DNA of 8,800 nucleotides from NCBI GenBank assembly GCA_011042035.1, contig DQZA01000120.1, positions 1 to 8,800 of the forward strand, written 5' to 3'. The DNA is from Desulfobacteraceae bacterium. GTDB taxonomy: Bacteria > Desulfobacterota > DSM-4660 > Desulfatiglandales > Desulfatiglandaceae. Under the pieces are notes generated by a model that was not told where the DNA came from, made no database searches, and saw only the letters and a program-made list of their open reading frames with translations. Numbering within the stretch: the stretch's first letter is position 1; each line of letters begins with the position of its first letter. The position numbers and the translations under genes are program-made. Below are positions 1 through 5,845 of the stretch, piece by piece.

Positions 1-488
1 CTGATCAATTTCGGGCTTGGAGCGCAGGGGAAAAAAGAAATTTTTTGTTGAACTTGTTTAACAGACCCATCAGGGTCTGTGGTATGGTGCGCAACGTGGG
101 CGAGCCAGGCGGTGGGCCTTTTTGGGTCAAGGACAAGAGTGGAGAGATAACAAAGCAGATTGTGGAAGTTGCCCAGATTGACCCGGATTCCGAGCAACAG
201 CAGGTGATCTTAAAATCATCTACCCACTTTAATCCAGTGGACCTGGTCTGCGCTGTGAGGGACTGGCAGGGCAATCCTTTTGACCTTAGACAGTTCGTGG
301 ACCCAGATGCCGTGTTCATCTCAAAGAAATCAAAAGGCGGAAAGGATCTGAAGGCCCTGGAGCTACCAGGACTGTGGAATGGAGCCATGGCCAAATGGAT
401 AACATTTTTCGTGGAGGTTCCCCTTATAACGTTTAATCCGGTAAAGACGGTTAATGCACTACTGAGAAAGGAGCATCAACCAGAATAG
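1..488 (+). CDS. DUF4301-like protein, C-terminal part (5' end outside window)
   Basis: The reading frame that ends at the TAG at 486-488 is open to the left edge (first full codon at 3), so this is the last 161 residues of a longer protein. A TTG at 45 could be read as a start, but the residues encoded before it (…FRAWSAGEKRNFLLNLFNRP) flow straight into the conserved block, so a truncated gene is the better reading. The block NRPIRVCGMVRNVGEPGGG followed by PFWV, then QIVEVAQID, is what I associate with DUF4301 proteins, which are usually about 500 aa and have no assigned function. No membrane segment or signal is visible in the part seen. The next gene is on the same strand 71 nt downstream, with no terminator between them, so the two may be co-transcribed. 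The family call rests on motif memory; function is unknown. Confidence 0.75.
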   Translation, partial: DQFRAWSAGEKRNFLLNLFNRPIRVCGMVRNVGEPGGGPFWVKDKSGEITKQIVEVAQIDPDSEQQQVILKSSTHFNPVDLVCAVRDWQGNPFDLRQFVDPDAVFISKKSKGGKDLKALELPGLWNGAMAKWITFFVEVPLITFNPVKTVNALLRKEHQPE

Positions 489-559
489 AGGAATTAGTGG
501 CTAGGCTAGAAGGGCTCGGGGCACAAAGCACAGGGAAAAGACCTTTAGGACATAAAATT

Positions 560-1729
560 ATGCCTGAAAATAGTAAAAACGTTGAAATACTCGAATATGA
601 AAACAAAACCTTTATTCTTGTGGGAACCGCTCATGTATCAAAGGAAAGCGCAGGGCAGGTCGCTTCCATTATCCGGGAACAAAAACCCGACACGGTATGC
701 GTTGAACTTTGCCAGTCCCGTTACGAAACCCTCACAAAGAAAAAACAATGGGAAGACACTGATCTTCTCAAGGTGATACGGGAAAAAAAGGCCTTTCTCT
801 TACTCTTTAACTTTTTGCTTTCCTCTTTCCAGAAAAAGATAGCTGATAGACTCGGGGTAAAGCCAGGCCAGGAAGTGCTGGAGGCCATAAAGGTTGCTAA
901 CGAGGTGGGGGCACAAATACACCTTGCAGACAGGGATATAAGGGTAACCTTGTCCAGGACTTGGCGCCTGATGGGCTTTTGGACCAAATTGAAGCTCCTT
1001 GCCCAGATTCTTGCCTCTGCCAAAGAGGTAGAGTCCATTGAGGAAGCGGAAATCGAAAAAATGAAAGATATGAACGTGGTGGAGTCCCTGATTTCAGAGG
1101 TGGCAAAGTCCCTTCCTGAAGTAAGCCGCGTTCTCATAGATGAGAGGGACCAATACCTGTCCCAGAAGATCCGCCAAGCCCCAGGGGAGAAGATCGTGGC
1201 CATAGTGGGGGCAGGACATGTGCCCGGCGTCAAAAGGTACTGGGACAAACAGGTGGATTTAGCCCAGCTGGAACTCTTGCCGCCAAAAGGGAAGCTTCTT
1301 TCAGTGATCAAGTGGCTCATCCCCGTCTTGATAATAGCTCTCATCGCGGCAGGCTTCTTTTTCGCAGGCAAACAGGCTGGTACACACATGGTAAAATGGT
1401 GGGTACTTGCAAATGCGGCCCTGTCCGGACTGGGCGCTGCTGCCGCGCTAGGTCACCCCATGACTATTCTTTCAGCAATTGTTGCCGCCCCCATAACATC
1501 TTTAAATCCGCTAATTGCGGCCGGTTGGGTAGCGGGAATAGTGGAGGTCTTCTTTGGAAAACCCAAGGTAAAGGACTTCCAGGCCCTGGCGAAAGACCTG
1601 GCGTCTATAAAGGGATTCTGGAAAAACAAGGTGACAAGAATCCTGCTGGTGGTGGTGCTCACCAACATAGGCAGCTCCCTGGGCACATTCGTTGCCATCC
1701 CTCTTATGTTGAAGGTTTTAGCCCACTAA
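560..1729 (+). CDS. TraB/PrgY-family protein with C-terminal membrane domain
   Basis: This is a 389-aa protein if started at ATG 560. The N-terminal half is a TraB-type domain: GTAH at residues 22-25 (H25), VELC at 48-51, a DERD motif at 194-197, and GAGH at 217-220 (H220). These glycine-histidine and glutamate motifs are the conserved putative metal or catalytic residues of the TraB/GumN/Tiki superfamily. The last ~145 residues are hydrophobic and could form several membrane helices (about 247-271, 278-330 and 362-388). TraB in enterococci limits pheromone response and Tiki proteins are proteases, but the role of the bacterial chromosomal homologues is unsettled, so I infer only a membrane-anchored, possibly hydrolytic protein. 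Start choice: ATG 560 has AGGA at 547-550, nine bases upstream. A GTG at 497, preceded by AGAGGA, would add 21 atypical residues and cannot be excluded. The 3' end overlaps the convergent gene by 26 nt. Confidence 0.9.
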   Translation: MPENSKNVEILEYENKTFILVGTAHVSKESAGQVASIIREQKPDTVCVELCQSRYETLTKKKQWEDTDLLKVIREKKAFLLLFNFLLSSFQKKIADRLGVKPGQEVLEAIKVANEVGAQIHLADRDIRVTLSRTWRLMGFWTKLKLLAQILASAKEVESIEEAEIEKMKDMNVVESLISEVAKSLPEVSRVLIDERDQYLSQKIRQAPGEKIVAIVGAGHVPGVKRYWDKQVDLAQLELLPPKGKLLSVIKWLIPVLIIALIAAGFFFAGKQAGTHMVKWWVLANAALSGLGAAAALGHPMTILSAIVAAPITSLNPLIAAGWVAGIVEVFFGKPKVKDFQALAKDLASIKGFWKNKVTRILLVVVLTNIGSSLGTFVAIPLMLKVLAH

Positions 1730-2168
1730 CATGAGCTTGATAGGCCTCTTTTATGCGGGCCTCTATGTAGCCCAGCAGGCCTTCATCGTAACAATCCACA
1801 TCAAAACAATACCCGTCCTCTTCCAGCAGCCCATTTGGAATCAGGTTGCCGAGATCCTCGGGGTCTGACACGGTGTCAGCATAAAAACACACTGAAAGCC
1901 ACGGTTCGGCCTCGAATTCCTCTACAATATCAATTACAGCATAATAAGGTCTTGCCCGCTCCTTTGCTTTTTCCAGGCTAGCCCTGAGGGAATAACTCAC
2001 CCCCGGCCTGGGGTGGAAGTAAAATACCGTGGGCTCATTTGAAGCTAATGCCAAAGCGATCCTTTGAAACGCCTCCTTCACCCTAGCCGTGTCGTGTGAC
2101 CACCTGGCGAGGAAATCCTCAAAACCCTCTTGCTCCCTTTCCGAAATGAATTGATACTTGCCATCCAT
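1704..2168 (-). CDS. Uncharacterised acidic 154-aa protein
   Basis: I do not recognise a named family. The ATG (complement of 2166-2168) is preceded on the minus strand by GGAAGG at suitable spacing, and the frame is uninterrupted to a TAA at 1704-1706. The product is soluble-looking, with no signal peptide or membrane helix. It has an aromatic and acidic character, with distinctive stretches HPRPGVSYSLRA (about residues 52-63) and WLSVCFYADTVSDPEDLG, then LIPNGLLEEDGYCFDVD in the C-terminal half. These dense Gly/Trp/Phe/Cys patches look like a conserved fold rather than a random frame, which supports a real gene. It is transcribed toward the TraB-family gene, overlapping it tail-to-tail by 26 nt, and shares a 75-nt divergent spacer with the next gene. 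No function can be assigned. Confidence 0.72.
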   Translation of the reverse strand: MDGKYQFISEREQEGFEDFLARWSHDTARVKEAFQRIALALASNEPTVFYFHPRPGVSYSLRASLEKAKERARPYYAVIDIVEEFEAEPWLSVCFYADTVSDPEDLGNLIPNGLLEEDGYCFDVDCYDEGLLGYIEARIKEAYQAHVSGLKPST

Positions 2169-2190
2169 GATACCTTCCCGCTCCTATAAG

Positions 2191-2219
2191 TTGACTTTCG
2201 CCTTTTAGCATCTTATCGT
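2191..2219 (+). promoter_or_regulatory. Candidate sigma70-type promoter for the 99-aa protein / MBL unit
   Basis: TTGACT (2191-2196, five of six matches to the -35 consensus) lies 17 bp from TATCGT (2214-2219, four of six matches to the -10). It sits in the divergent 75-nt spacer, placing a likely transcription start near 2226, about 18 nt before the ATG at 2244. Seen by eye only; the -10 is weak. Confidence 0.38.
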
Positions 2220-2243
2220 TTATATGAAAAGGGGTGAGCCATA

Positions 2244-2543
2244 ATGGATGAGGGAGAATACAAGAGAAAATACACAAACCTTCGCATACTAAAGAGTATT
2301 CAAGAGTATCTGAAGGACGACAGCCAGGCGGCCACTGCTGTATATCCAATAAAAGTGCCTGATGACCTCCTATACCAGATCCTTCAACACCAGGGCCCAG
2401 AAAAGGCCGATGAGTTAATCCACAGGATATTCAAGATAGGACTCACGATATGGAGTGAACAACTTTACAAGGGCGTCTTTGGCTCTGAGGAAAGCCTGAA
2501 GGCATTCATAGACCTGGTCAAAAAGCGAAACAAGGAGGAATAG
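2244..2543 (+). CDS. Small uncharacterised protein, 99 aa
   Basis: I do not recognise this protein. ATG 2244 is preceded by a purine-rich AAAGGGGTGAG stretch that can act as a ribosome binding site. The product is charged and probably mostly helical: an N-terminal basic/acidic helix (EYKRKYTNLRILKSIQEYL), a short proline-containing turn (YPIKVPDDLL), then two further helices with alternating hydrophobics, ending in a lysine/glutamate-rich tail. No cysteines, signal peptide or membrane segment are seen. The end of the gene (AAG GAG GAA TAG) doubles as a Shine-Dalgarno sequence for the short ORF that follows, and the MBL-fold gene begins 44 nt downstream. It is therefore probably the first gene of a short operon with that hydrolase. 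A regulatory or structural role is possible, but nothing in the sequence proves one. Confidence 0.75.
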   Translation: MDEGEYKRKYTNLRILKSIQEYLKDDSQAATAVYPIKVPDDLLYQILQHQGPEKADELIHRIFKIGLTIWSEQLYKGVFGSEESLKAFIDLVKKRNKEE

Positions 2544-2549
2544 CACCAA

Positions 2550-2591
2550 ATGCAGTCGGACACTTTCCTCGATTGGCGCAGCAAGAAATGA
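2550..2591 (+). CDS. Possible 13-codon leader ORF coupled to the MBL gene
   Basis: ATG 2550 opens a short frame encoding MQSDTFLDWRSKK and stopping at TGA 2589-2591. It has a strong AAGGAGGA (2532-2539) ten bases upstream. Its stop overlaps the ATG of the next gene (2588-2590) in an ATGA arrangement. The next gene's own start has no good ribosome binding site, so this mini-ORF may deliver ribosomes to it by translational coupling. The peptide is too short for family assignment and the reading is an inference. Confidence 0.35.
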   Translation: MQSDTFLDWRSKK

Positions 2592-3676
2592 ATAGACGCA
2601 TGTTTCTCTCAAGGCTCTCTCTTCTCATTGCCCTGGCTGGCACTGGGAAACTCGCCAAACTGGCCGAGGCAGGAACTCGCAATAGTAAAGGAAAGGATTT
2701 GCCAAAAATAGAAAACGTCTCGCTCAGGGAAATCGCCGAAAAAAAGCTCCATCACTGCAGCCATCACTTTATAAACCCATTCAATGATCTGGAATACGGA
2801 AGCATCTGGAGACTCCTAAAATGGAAGGTGTTCGGCACGAATCACTTCAAGGAACTATACAATAATGAAAAAGTCACCCCCGTGTCATTGGATCTGCGTG
2901 ACCTCGGCAAGCCCGGAGACATTTCAGTTACTTTCATAAAGCATTCCACCGTGTTCATAAATTACCTTGGCACAAGAATTATCGTGGATCCTCTTTTCTT
3001 TGGGCTTTTCCCGTTCATAAAAGACTTTACCCCACTTCAATTTAGCATCTCAGACATACCCAAGCCTGACATCATCTTGATCACCCACGGCCACTATGAC
3101 CACCTTGACATACCATCCATGGAGAAGCTGCCCAATGACAGCACTGTCGTCGCTCCCCTGGGGTATAATACATTGCTCAAAGAGGCAGGGTTCAATCGAA
3201 TTGTATCCCTGGACTGGTTTGAAACCTACTCCCTCGGCGAGATAGACATAACGCTTCTACCCTGTAACCATTGGACCATGAGAAACCTCCTGGCTGGACC
3301 CAACAGGGCACTTTGGGGCTCGTTCCTGGTTAGATCCGCCTCGGCATCCCCGAGCATTTTCATATCCGGTGATACGGGCTATTTCAGGGGCTTCAAGGAA
3401 ATAGGAAATGACTTTGACATTGATCTAGCTATCATAAATCTTGGGGCCTATGAGCCCCGTTGGTTCATGGCCCAGAGCCATCTCAACCCTTCTGAAGCGG
3501 GTCGAGCCTTTCTGGACCTGCGTGCCAAAAGGCTAATGGTGGTTCACTGGGGCACCTTCCGACTGGGTGATGAGCCTGTTTACCTCCCTCCCATTAAAAT
3601 TGCTGAAGAGATGGAGAAACTGGGCTCGGCCGAGAGGCTTGTGAGGATCCGGCACGGCGAGACGTATCACCTCTAG
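2588..3676 (+). CDS. Tat-exported MBL-fold metallo-hydrolase, NAPE-PLD/RomA-like
   Basis: This 362-aa protein (from ATG 2588) has a metallo-beta-lactamase fold. The zinc site is complete: HGHYDH with H167, H169, D171 and H172, then H228 in PCNHW, D262 in SGDTGY, and H320 in HWGTF. This ligand order and spacing closely follow N-acylphosphatidylethanolamine phospholipase D, and the HWGTF plus E/P-rich C-terminus fit the NAPE-PLD/RomA branch rather than true beta-lactamases. The N-terminus NRRMFLSRL, followed by a short hydrophobic stretch and …KLAEA, looks like a twin-arginine signal, so the enzyme is probably folded in the cytoplasm and exported. A phosphodiester or lipid-like substrate is inferred from the family; nothing in the sequence fixes it. 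Start choice: TTG 2573 would put five residues before the Tat motif and has no ribosome binding site. It probably shares a transcript with the upstream 99-aa gene. Confidence 0.9.
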   Translation: MNRRMFLSRLSLLIALAGTGKLAKLAEAGTRNSKGKDLPKIENVSLREIAEKKLHHCSHHFINPFNDLEYGSIWRLLKWKVFGTNHFKELYNNEKVTPVSLDLRDLGKPGDISVTFIKHSTVFINYLGTRIIVDPLFFGLFPFIKDFTPLQFSISDIPKPDIILITHGHYDHLDIPSMEKLPNDSTVVAPLGYNTLLKEAGFNRIVSLDWFETYSLGEIDITLLPCNHWTMRNLLAGPNRALWGSFLVRSASASPSIFISGDTGYFRGFKEIGNDFDIDLAIINLGAYEPRWFMAQSHLNPSEAGRAFLDLRAKRLMVVHWGTFRLGDEPVYLPPIKIAEEMEKLGSAERLVRIRHGETYHL

Positions 3677-3715
3677 CCCTCCCTTGTTTTAGCCCCCTCG
3701 CCATGAATCCACCTG

Positions 3716-3737
3716 CCTGGGCAAGGCCTTGCTCGGG
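3716..3737. repeat. Inverted repeat / hairpin downstream of the MBL gene
   Basis: The 22 nt form an 11-bp self-complementary element (two G-U wobbles), centred on the perfect palindrome GCAAGGCCTTGC at 3721-3732. It lies 40 nt after the MBL stop codon. It could be a hairpin that ends or protects the transcript, but no T-run follows, so it is not a standard intrinsic terminator. Confidence 0.4.
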
Positions 3738-3812
3738 GCTTCTACCTAGTCAAAAGAACAGCACGATGTTGCAAACCCGCGCCCAGCTTGCCTCAAGACA
3801 TGACAAAAAAAT

Positions 3813-3842
3813 CGGTTTTTTCAAAATTTGAGTTGAAAACCG
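3813..3842. repeat. Inverted repeat overlapping the HU-gene promoter region
   Basis: CGGTTTTTTCAA (3813-3824) and TTGAAAACCG (3833-3842) are inverted copies, differing only by two extra T's in the left arm and separated by eight A/T-rich bases. The right arm contains the candidate -35 hexamer of the HU gene, so this could be an operator or a site recognised by HU itself. It may also be chance symmetry in A/T-rich DNA. Confidence 0.4.
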
Positions 3843-3859
3843 CAAATGGATTTGATAAT
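3833..3859 (+). promoter_or_regulatory. Candidate promoter of the HU gene
   Basis: TTGAAA (3833-3838) and GATAAT (3854-3859) each match five of six consensus bases, with a 15-bp gap that is shorter than the ideal 17. They lie about 50 nt before the start codon in an A/T-rich stretch, as expected for a highly expressed DNA-binding protein gene. Confidence 0.42.
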
Positions 3860-3909
3860 TAACGCCCAAACGCGGTTAAACCCAATACCATTAAAGAAAG
3901 GAGGGCACA

Positions 3910-4179
3910 ATGAACAAGGCGGATTTAGTCAATGAGGTAGCCAAGGTAGTCAGCACCAAGAAAGAGGCCCAGGCCGCGGTGGATTGTGTTTTTGACACCA
4001 TTAAGAAGGCCCTAAAGAAGAAAGACACGGTAACACTTATTGGGTTCGGTACGTTCAAGGTTGACAAGAGAAAAGCAAGGAAAGGCAGAAATCCACAGAC
4101 AGGCGAAGTAATCAAGATCAAGGCCAAGAAGGTGCCTAAGTTCGTTCCTGGGAAGGCATTGAAAGAGATGATCAAATAG
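3910..4179 (+). CDS. hup: HU-family DNA-binding protein (bacterial histone-like)
   Basis: This 89-aa protein has the full HU/IHF fold. The N-terminal helices begin MNKADLVNEVAK. They are followed by the strand motif VTLIGFGTF (about residues 41-49), the basic arm with RKARKGRNPQTGE containing the intercalating Arg-Asn-Pro (RNP) tip, and the C-terminal VPKFVPGKALKEMI. Length and lysine content are those of ordinary HU. It acts as a dimer that bends and compacts DNA in the nucleoid. The ATG at 3910 has a near-perfect AGGAGG (3899-3904) five bases away, consistent with high expression. It stands alone between a spacer with a candidate promoter and a strong terminator, so it is probably monocistronic. 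HU rather than IHF is preferred from the overall sequence, but sub-type assignment without alignment is provisional. Confidence 0.96.
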   Translation: MNKADLVNEVAKVVSTKKEAQAAVDCVFDTIKKALKKKDTVTLIGFGTFKVDKRKARKGRNPQTGEVIKIKAKKVPKFVPGKALKEMIK

Positions 4180-4206
4180 GCATTTGCTCTCCGCTGAAAT
4201 CTCAAG

Positions 4207-4253
4207 GCCCTCATCGCCAATCCTTTTTCAGGCGATAGGGCTTTTTAGTTTTT
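4207..4253 (+). terminator. Rho-independent terminator of the HU gene
   Basis: GCCCTCATCGCC (4207-4218) pairs with GGCGATAGGGC (4231-4241), leaving one bulged C and a 12-nt loop. It is followed immediately by a T-rich run, TTTTTAGTTTTT (4242-4253). It lies 27 nt after the HU stop codon. The opposite strand lacks a matching T-run, so it acts on the plus strand and separates HU from the downstream operon. Confidence 0.92.
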
Positions 4254-4258
4254 CAGAA

Positions 4259-4270
4259 GCGGATATCCGC
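4259..4270. repeat. Perfect 12-bp palindrome GCGGATATCCGC
   Basis: The 12 bases are exactly self-complementary and sit in the 107-nt stretch between the HU terminator and the operon start, where a promoter or operator for the oxidoreductase operon would be expected. A dimeric regulator site is possible. There is no second copy in the window that I can see. Confidence 0.35.
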
Positions 4271-4324
4271 CTTCCCGGGAGGAGAGACTGGGGACGGGAA
4301 TGCCAAAACCTAGTAGATCCCGGC

Positions 4325-4342
4325 TTGTTGTGCTTTCAACAA
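4325..4342 (+). promoter_or_regulatory. Small hairpin in the operon leader, just upstream of the Shine-Dalgarno
   Basis: TTGTTG (4325-4330) and CAACAA (4337-4342) are exact inverted repeats around a six-base loop. They end four bases before the GAGG (4347-4350) that serves the TTG start at 4361. On mRNA this would be a weak A/U-rich stem beside the ribosome binding site; as DNA it could be an operator half-site pair. I found no convincing -35/-10 pair in 4254-4360. Confidence 0.3.
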
Positions 4343-4360
4343 TTTTGAGGACAGTGGAAT

Positions 4361-5845
4361 TTGATTAATCTCAACAAAAGATTGCGCGATACAGTGGGCG
4401 CAGAAAATGTCATAGACGGTGAGCAAGGCATAAGACAATACCTCCACAGCTTTGCTGTCAAGCCCAAGGCCCTTCCAAGGGCCATAGTATTGCCGCGGGA
4501 CAGTGCCACAATTCAAAGGATTGTCATTCTCGCCAATGATCTTTGCGTTCCCATTACGCCCGTAAGCTCCAGGATCCACCTTCACCAAGGAGCAGATCCT
4601 GTCAAGGGAGGCATAATGGTGGATCTTCGGCATCTGAACCGAATACTGGAGATAGATCGAAGGAACCGAAAGGTAAGGGTAGAGGCAGGGGTCACGTGGG
4701 GGCAACTTATCCCGGCCCTTATGAAAGAAAACTTGATGATAACAAACCCCCTGTTTCCCCATAGAGAGACATCGGTGGTCTCTTCGCTTCTCGATAGGAC
4801 CCCGCCCTTGGATCCCCGGTTTGAGTGCGCAGAGCCAATTGCCTCCCTTGAACTCGTCTGGCCAACCGGCGAATTGTTCAGGACGGGCACCGCGAGCCAT
4901 GTAAACTACGGTGCTAGTTCTGCGGGAGGCGCTTACCCCTATGGTCCGGGGCCCATCGACCCTCTTAGATTGCTCCAGGGATCACAAGGGACCATGGGTA
5001 TCGTCACATGGGCAAACATCAGGGTGAAAAAACGACCCACCCTTAACGAGACTATACTCGTCCCTCTTGACTCTCCACAGCATGTCACTGCCCTGATGCA
5101 TGCCGTACAAAAAAGAAGAATTGGTAGGGAGTGTTTTGCCCTTAATGCCGCAATGCTCAAAACGACAATTTGCGAGGCACTCGACCTCCCTAAGGCTTTT
5201 ATTGACAAAAGGCTACCGCAGTGGTTGTTCGTGCTGGTTATTTCAGCAGCAAAGTGGTTTCCCGAAGAAAAAATCGCGTATGAAAAGGAGGCATTAAGAA
5301 AGGTTATGGATTCCGAGGGCCTCACGGTTGATTGCATGAATTCTGACAAGCAGCTCTTCGGCCTTGGCCCACTTCACCATATCCTGAGGTCTCCCTGGCC
5401 TGACCCGAAGGCCCACTGGACACTGAATGGAACCATACCTCACAAGAGGCTATTTTTCATATCAAGACTTGACAAAGCCCCTGCGTTCATAAGGAACATG
5501 GAACAAGAAGCTGCAGGGGCCAAGCGAATCAGCCTCGGGGTATATGTTCAACCCCTTGAATACGGAGGCGGCACACATCTTGAATTCGCCTTTTTCACTC
5601 CAAATCAGCACGATCACGAGGCAGATGAAATATTTTGGTCGTGTGCCATCTCATCCATCAAGCTTGGAGCCCACTACACAAGGCCCCAGGGGAGAAGATT
5701 GGCCAGGCTGGTTTATGGCCGGCTTGACCCACAATATATAAGGTTACTCAAAGAAACCAAGCGGTCTTTTGATCCCAACTTTATAATGAATCCTGACAAG
5801 CTTTGTTTTTCTTTTGAGGACAAAGGGAACAATGGATCATCTTAG
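4361..5845 (+). CDS. FAD-binding oxidoreductase (VAO/PCMH, GlcD/Dld-like), first flavoprotein of the operon
   Basis: This 494-aa protein has an N-terminal PCMH-type FAD domain: a LPRDSATIQRIVILAND segment, a short-loop variant around PVSSRIHLHQGADPVKGGI (about residues 67-85), MVDLRHLNRILEID, RKVRVEAGVTWGQLIPAL, and the pyrophosphate/flavin motif GSQGTMGIVT starting at G207. The C-terminal substrate-cap domain ends in DPNFIMNPDK (471-480), a variant of the DPxxxxNPGK tail typical of FAD-linked oxidases. No signal peptide or membrane helix is present, so it is probably cytosolic or at the inner membrane face. Family members oxidise 2-hydroxyacids (lactate, glycolate) or alcohols; the substrate here is unknown. 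The start is TTG 4361, preceded by GAGG at ten bases; an in-frame stop at 4346-4348 rules out a longer protein. The stop overlaps the next gene by 14 nt. Confidence 0.9.
   Translation: MINLNKRLRDTVGAENVIDGEQGIRQYLHSFAVKPKALPRAIVLPRDSATIQRIVILANDLCVPITPVSSRIHLHQGADPVKGGIMVDLRHLNRILEIDRRNRKVRVEAGVTWGQLIPALMKENLMITNPLFPHRETSVVSSLLDRTPPLDPRFECAEPIASLELVWPTGELFRTGTASHVNYGASSAGGAYPYGPGPIDPLRLLQGSQGTMGIVTWANIRVKKRPTLNETILVPLDSPQHVTALMHAVQKRRIGRECFALNAAMLKTTICEALDLPKAFIDKRLPQWLFVLVISAAKWFPEEKIAYEKEALRKVMDSEGLTVDCMNSDKQLFGLGPLHHILRSPWPDPKAHWTLNGTIPHKRLFFISRLDKAPAFIRNMEQEAAGAKRISLGVYVQPLEYGGGTHLEFAFFTPNQHDHEADEIFWSCAISSIKLGAHYTRPQGRRLARLVYGRLDPQYIRLLKETKRSFDPNFIMNPDKLCFSFEDKGNNGSS

Noticed and set aside
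5..394. A 129-codon open frame on the minus strand opposite the DUF4301-like gene
   Set aside because: The sense frame carries the conserved DUF4301-type motif block and is open to the window edge; the antisense product is low-complexity.
45..488. The first gene as a complete 147-aa protein starting at TTG 45
   Set aside because: The frame is open upstream to the window edge, the upstream residues continue the conserved block, and no ribosome binding site precedes the TTG. A truncated longer gene fits better.
721..1389. A 222-codon open frame on the minus strand inside the TraB-family gene
   Set aside because: It is antisense to a gene with clear family motifs, its translation is serine/arginine-rich with no recognisable domain, and it has no supporting ribosome binding site. 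It is a shadow frame.
3805..3821. A-run/T-run hairpin (AAAAAAA, TCGG loop, TTTTTT) as an intrinsic terminator of the hydrolase gene
   Set aside because: The stem is A/U only and there is no separate G/C stem before the T-run, so it would be too weak. It lies 128 nt after the stop codon.
4310..4900. A 196-codon open frame on the minus strand across the start of the first flavoprotein gene
   Set aside because: It lies opposite well-conserved FAD-domain codons and its product resembles no known protein. The frame is open only by composition.
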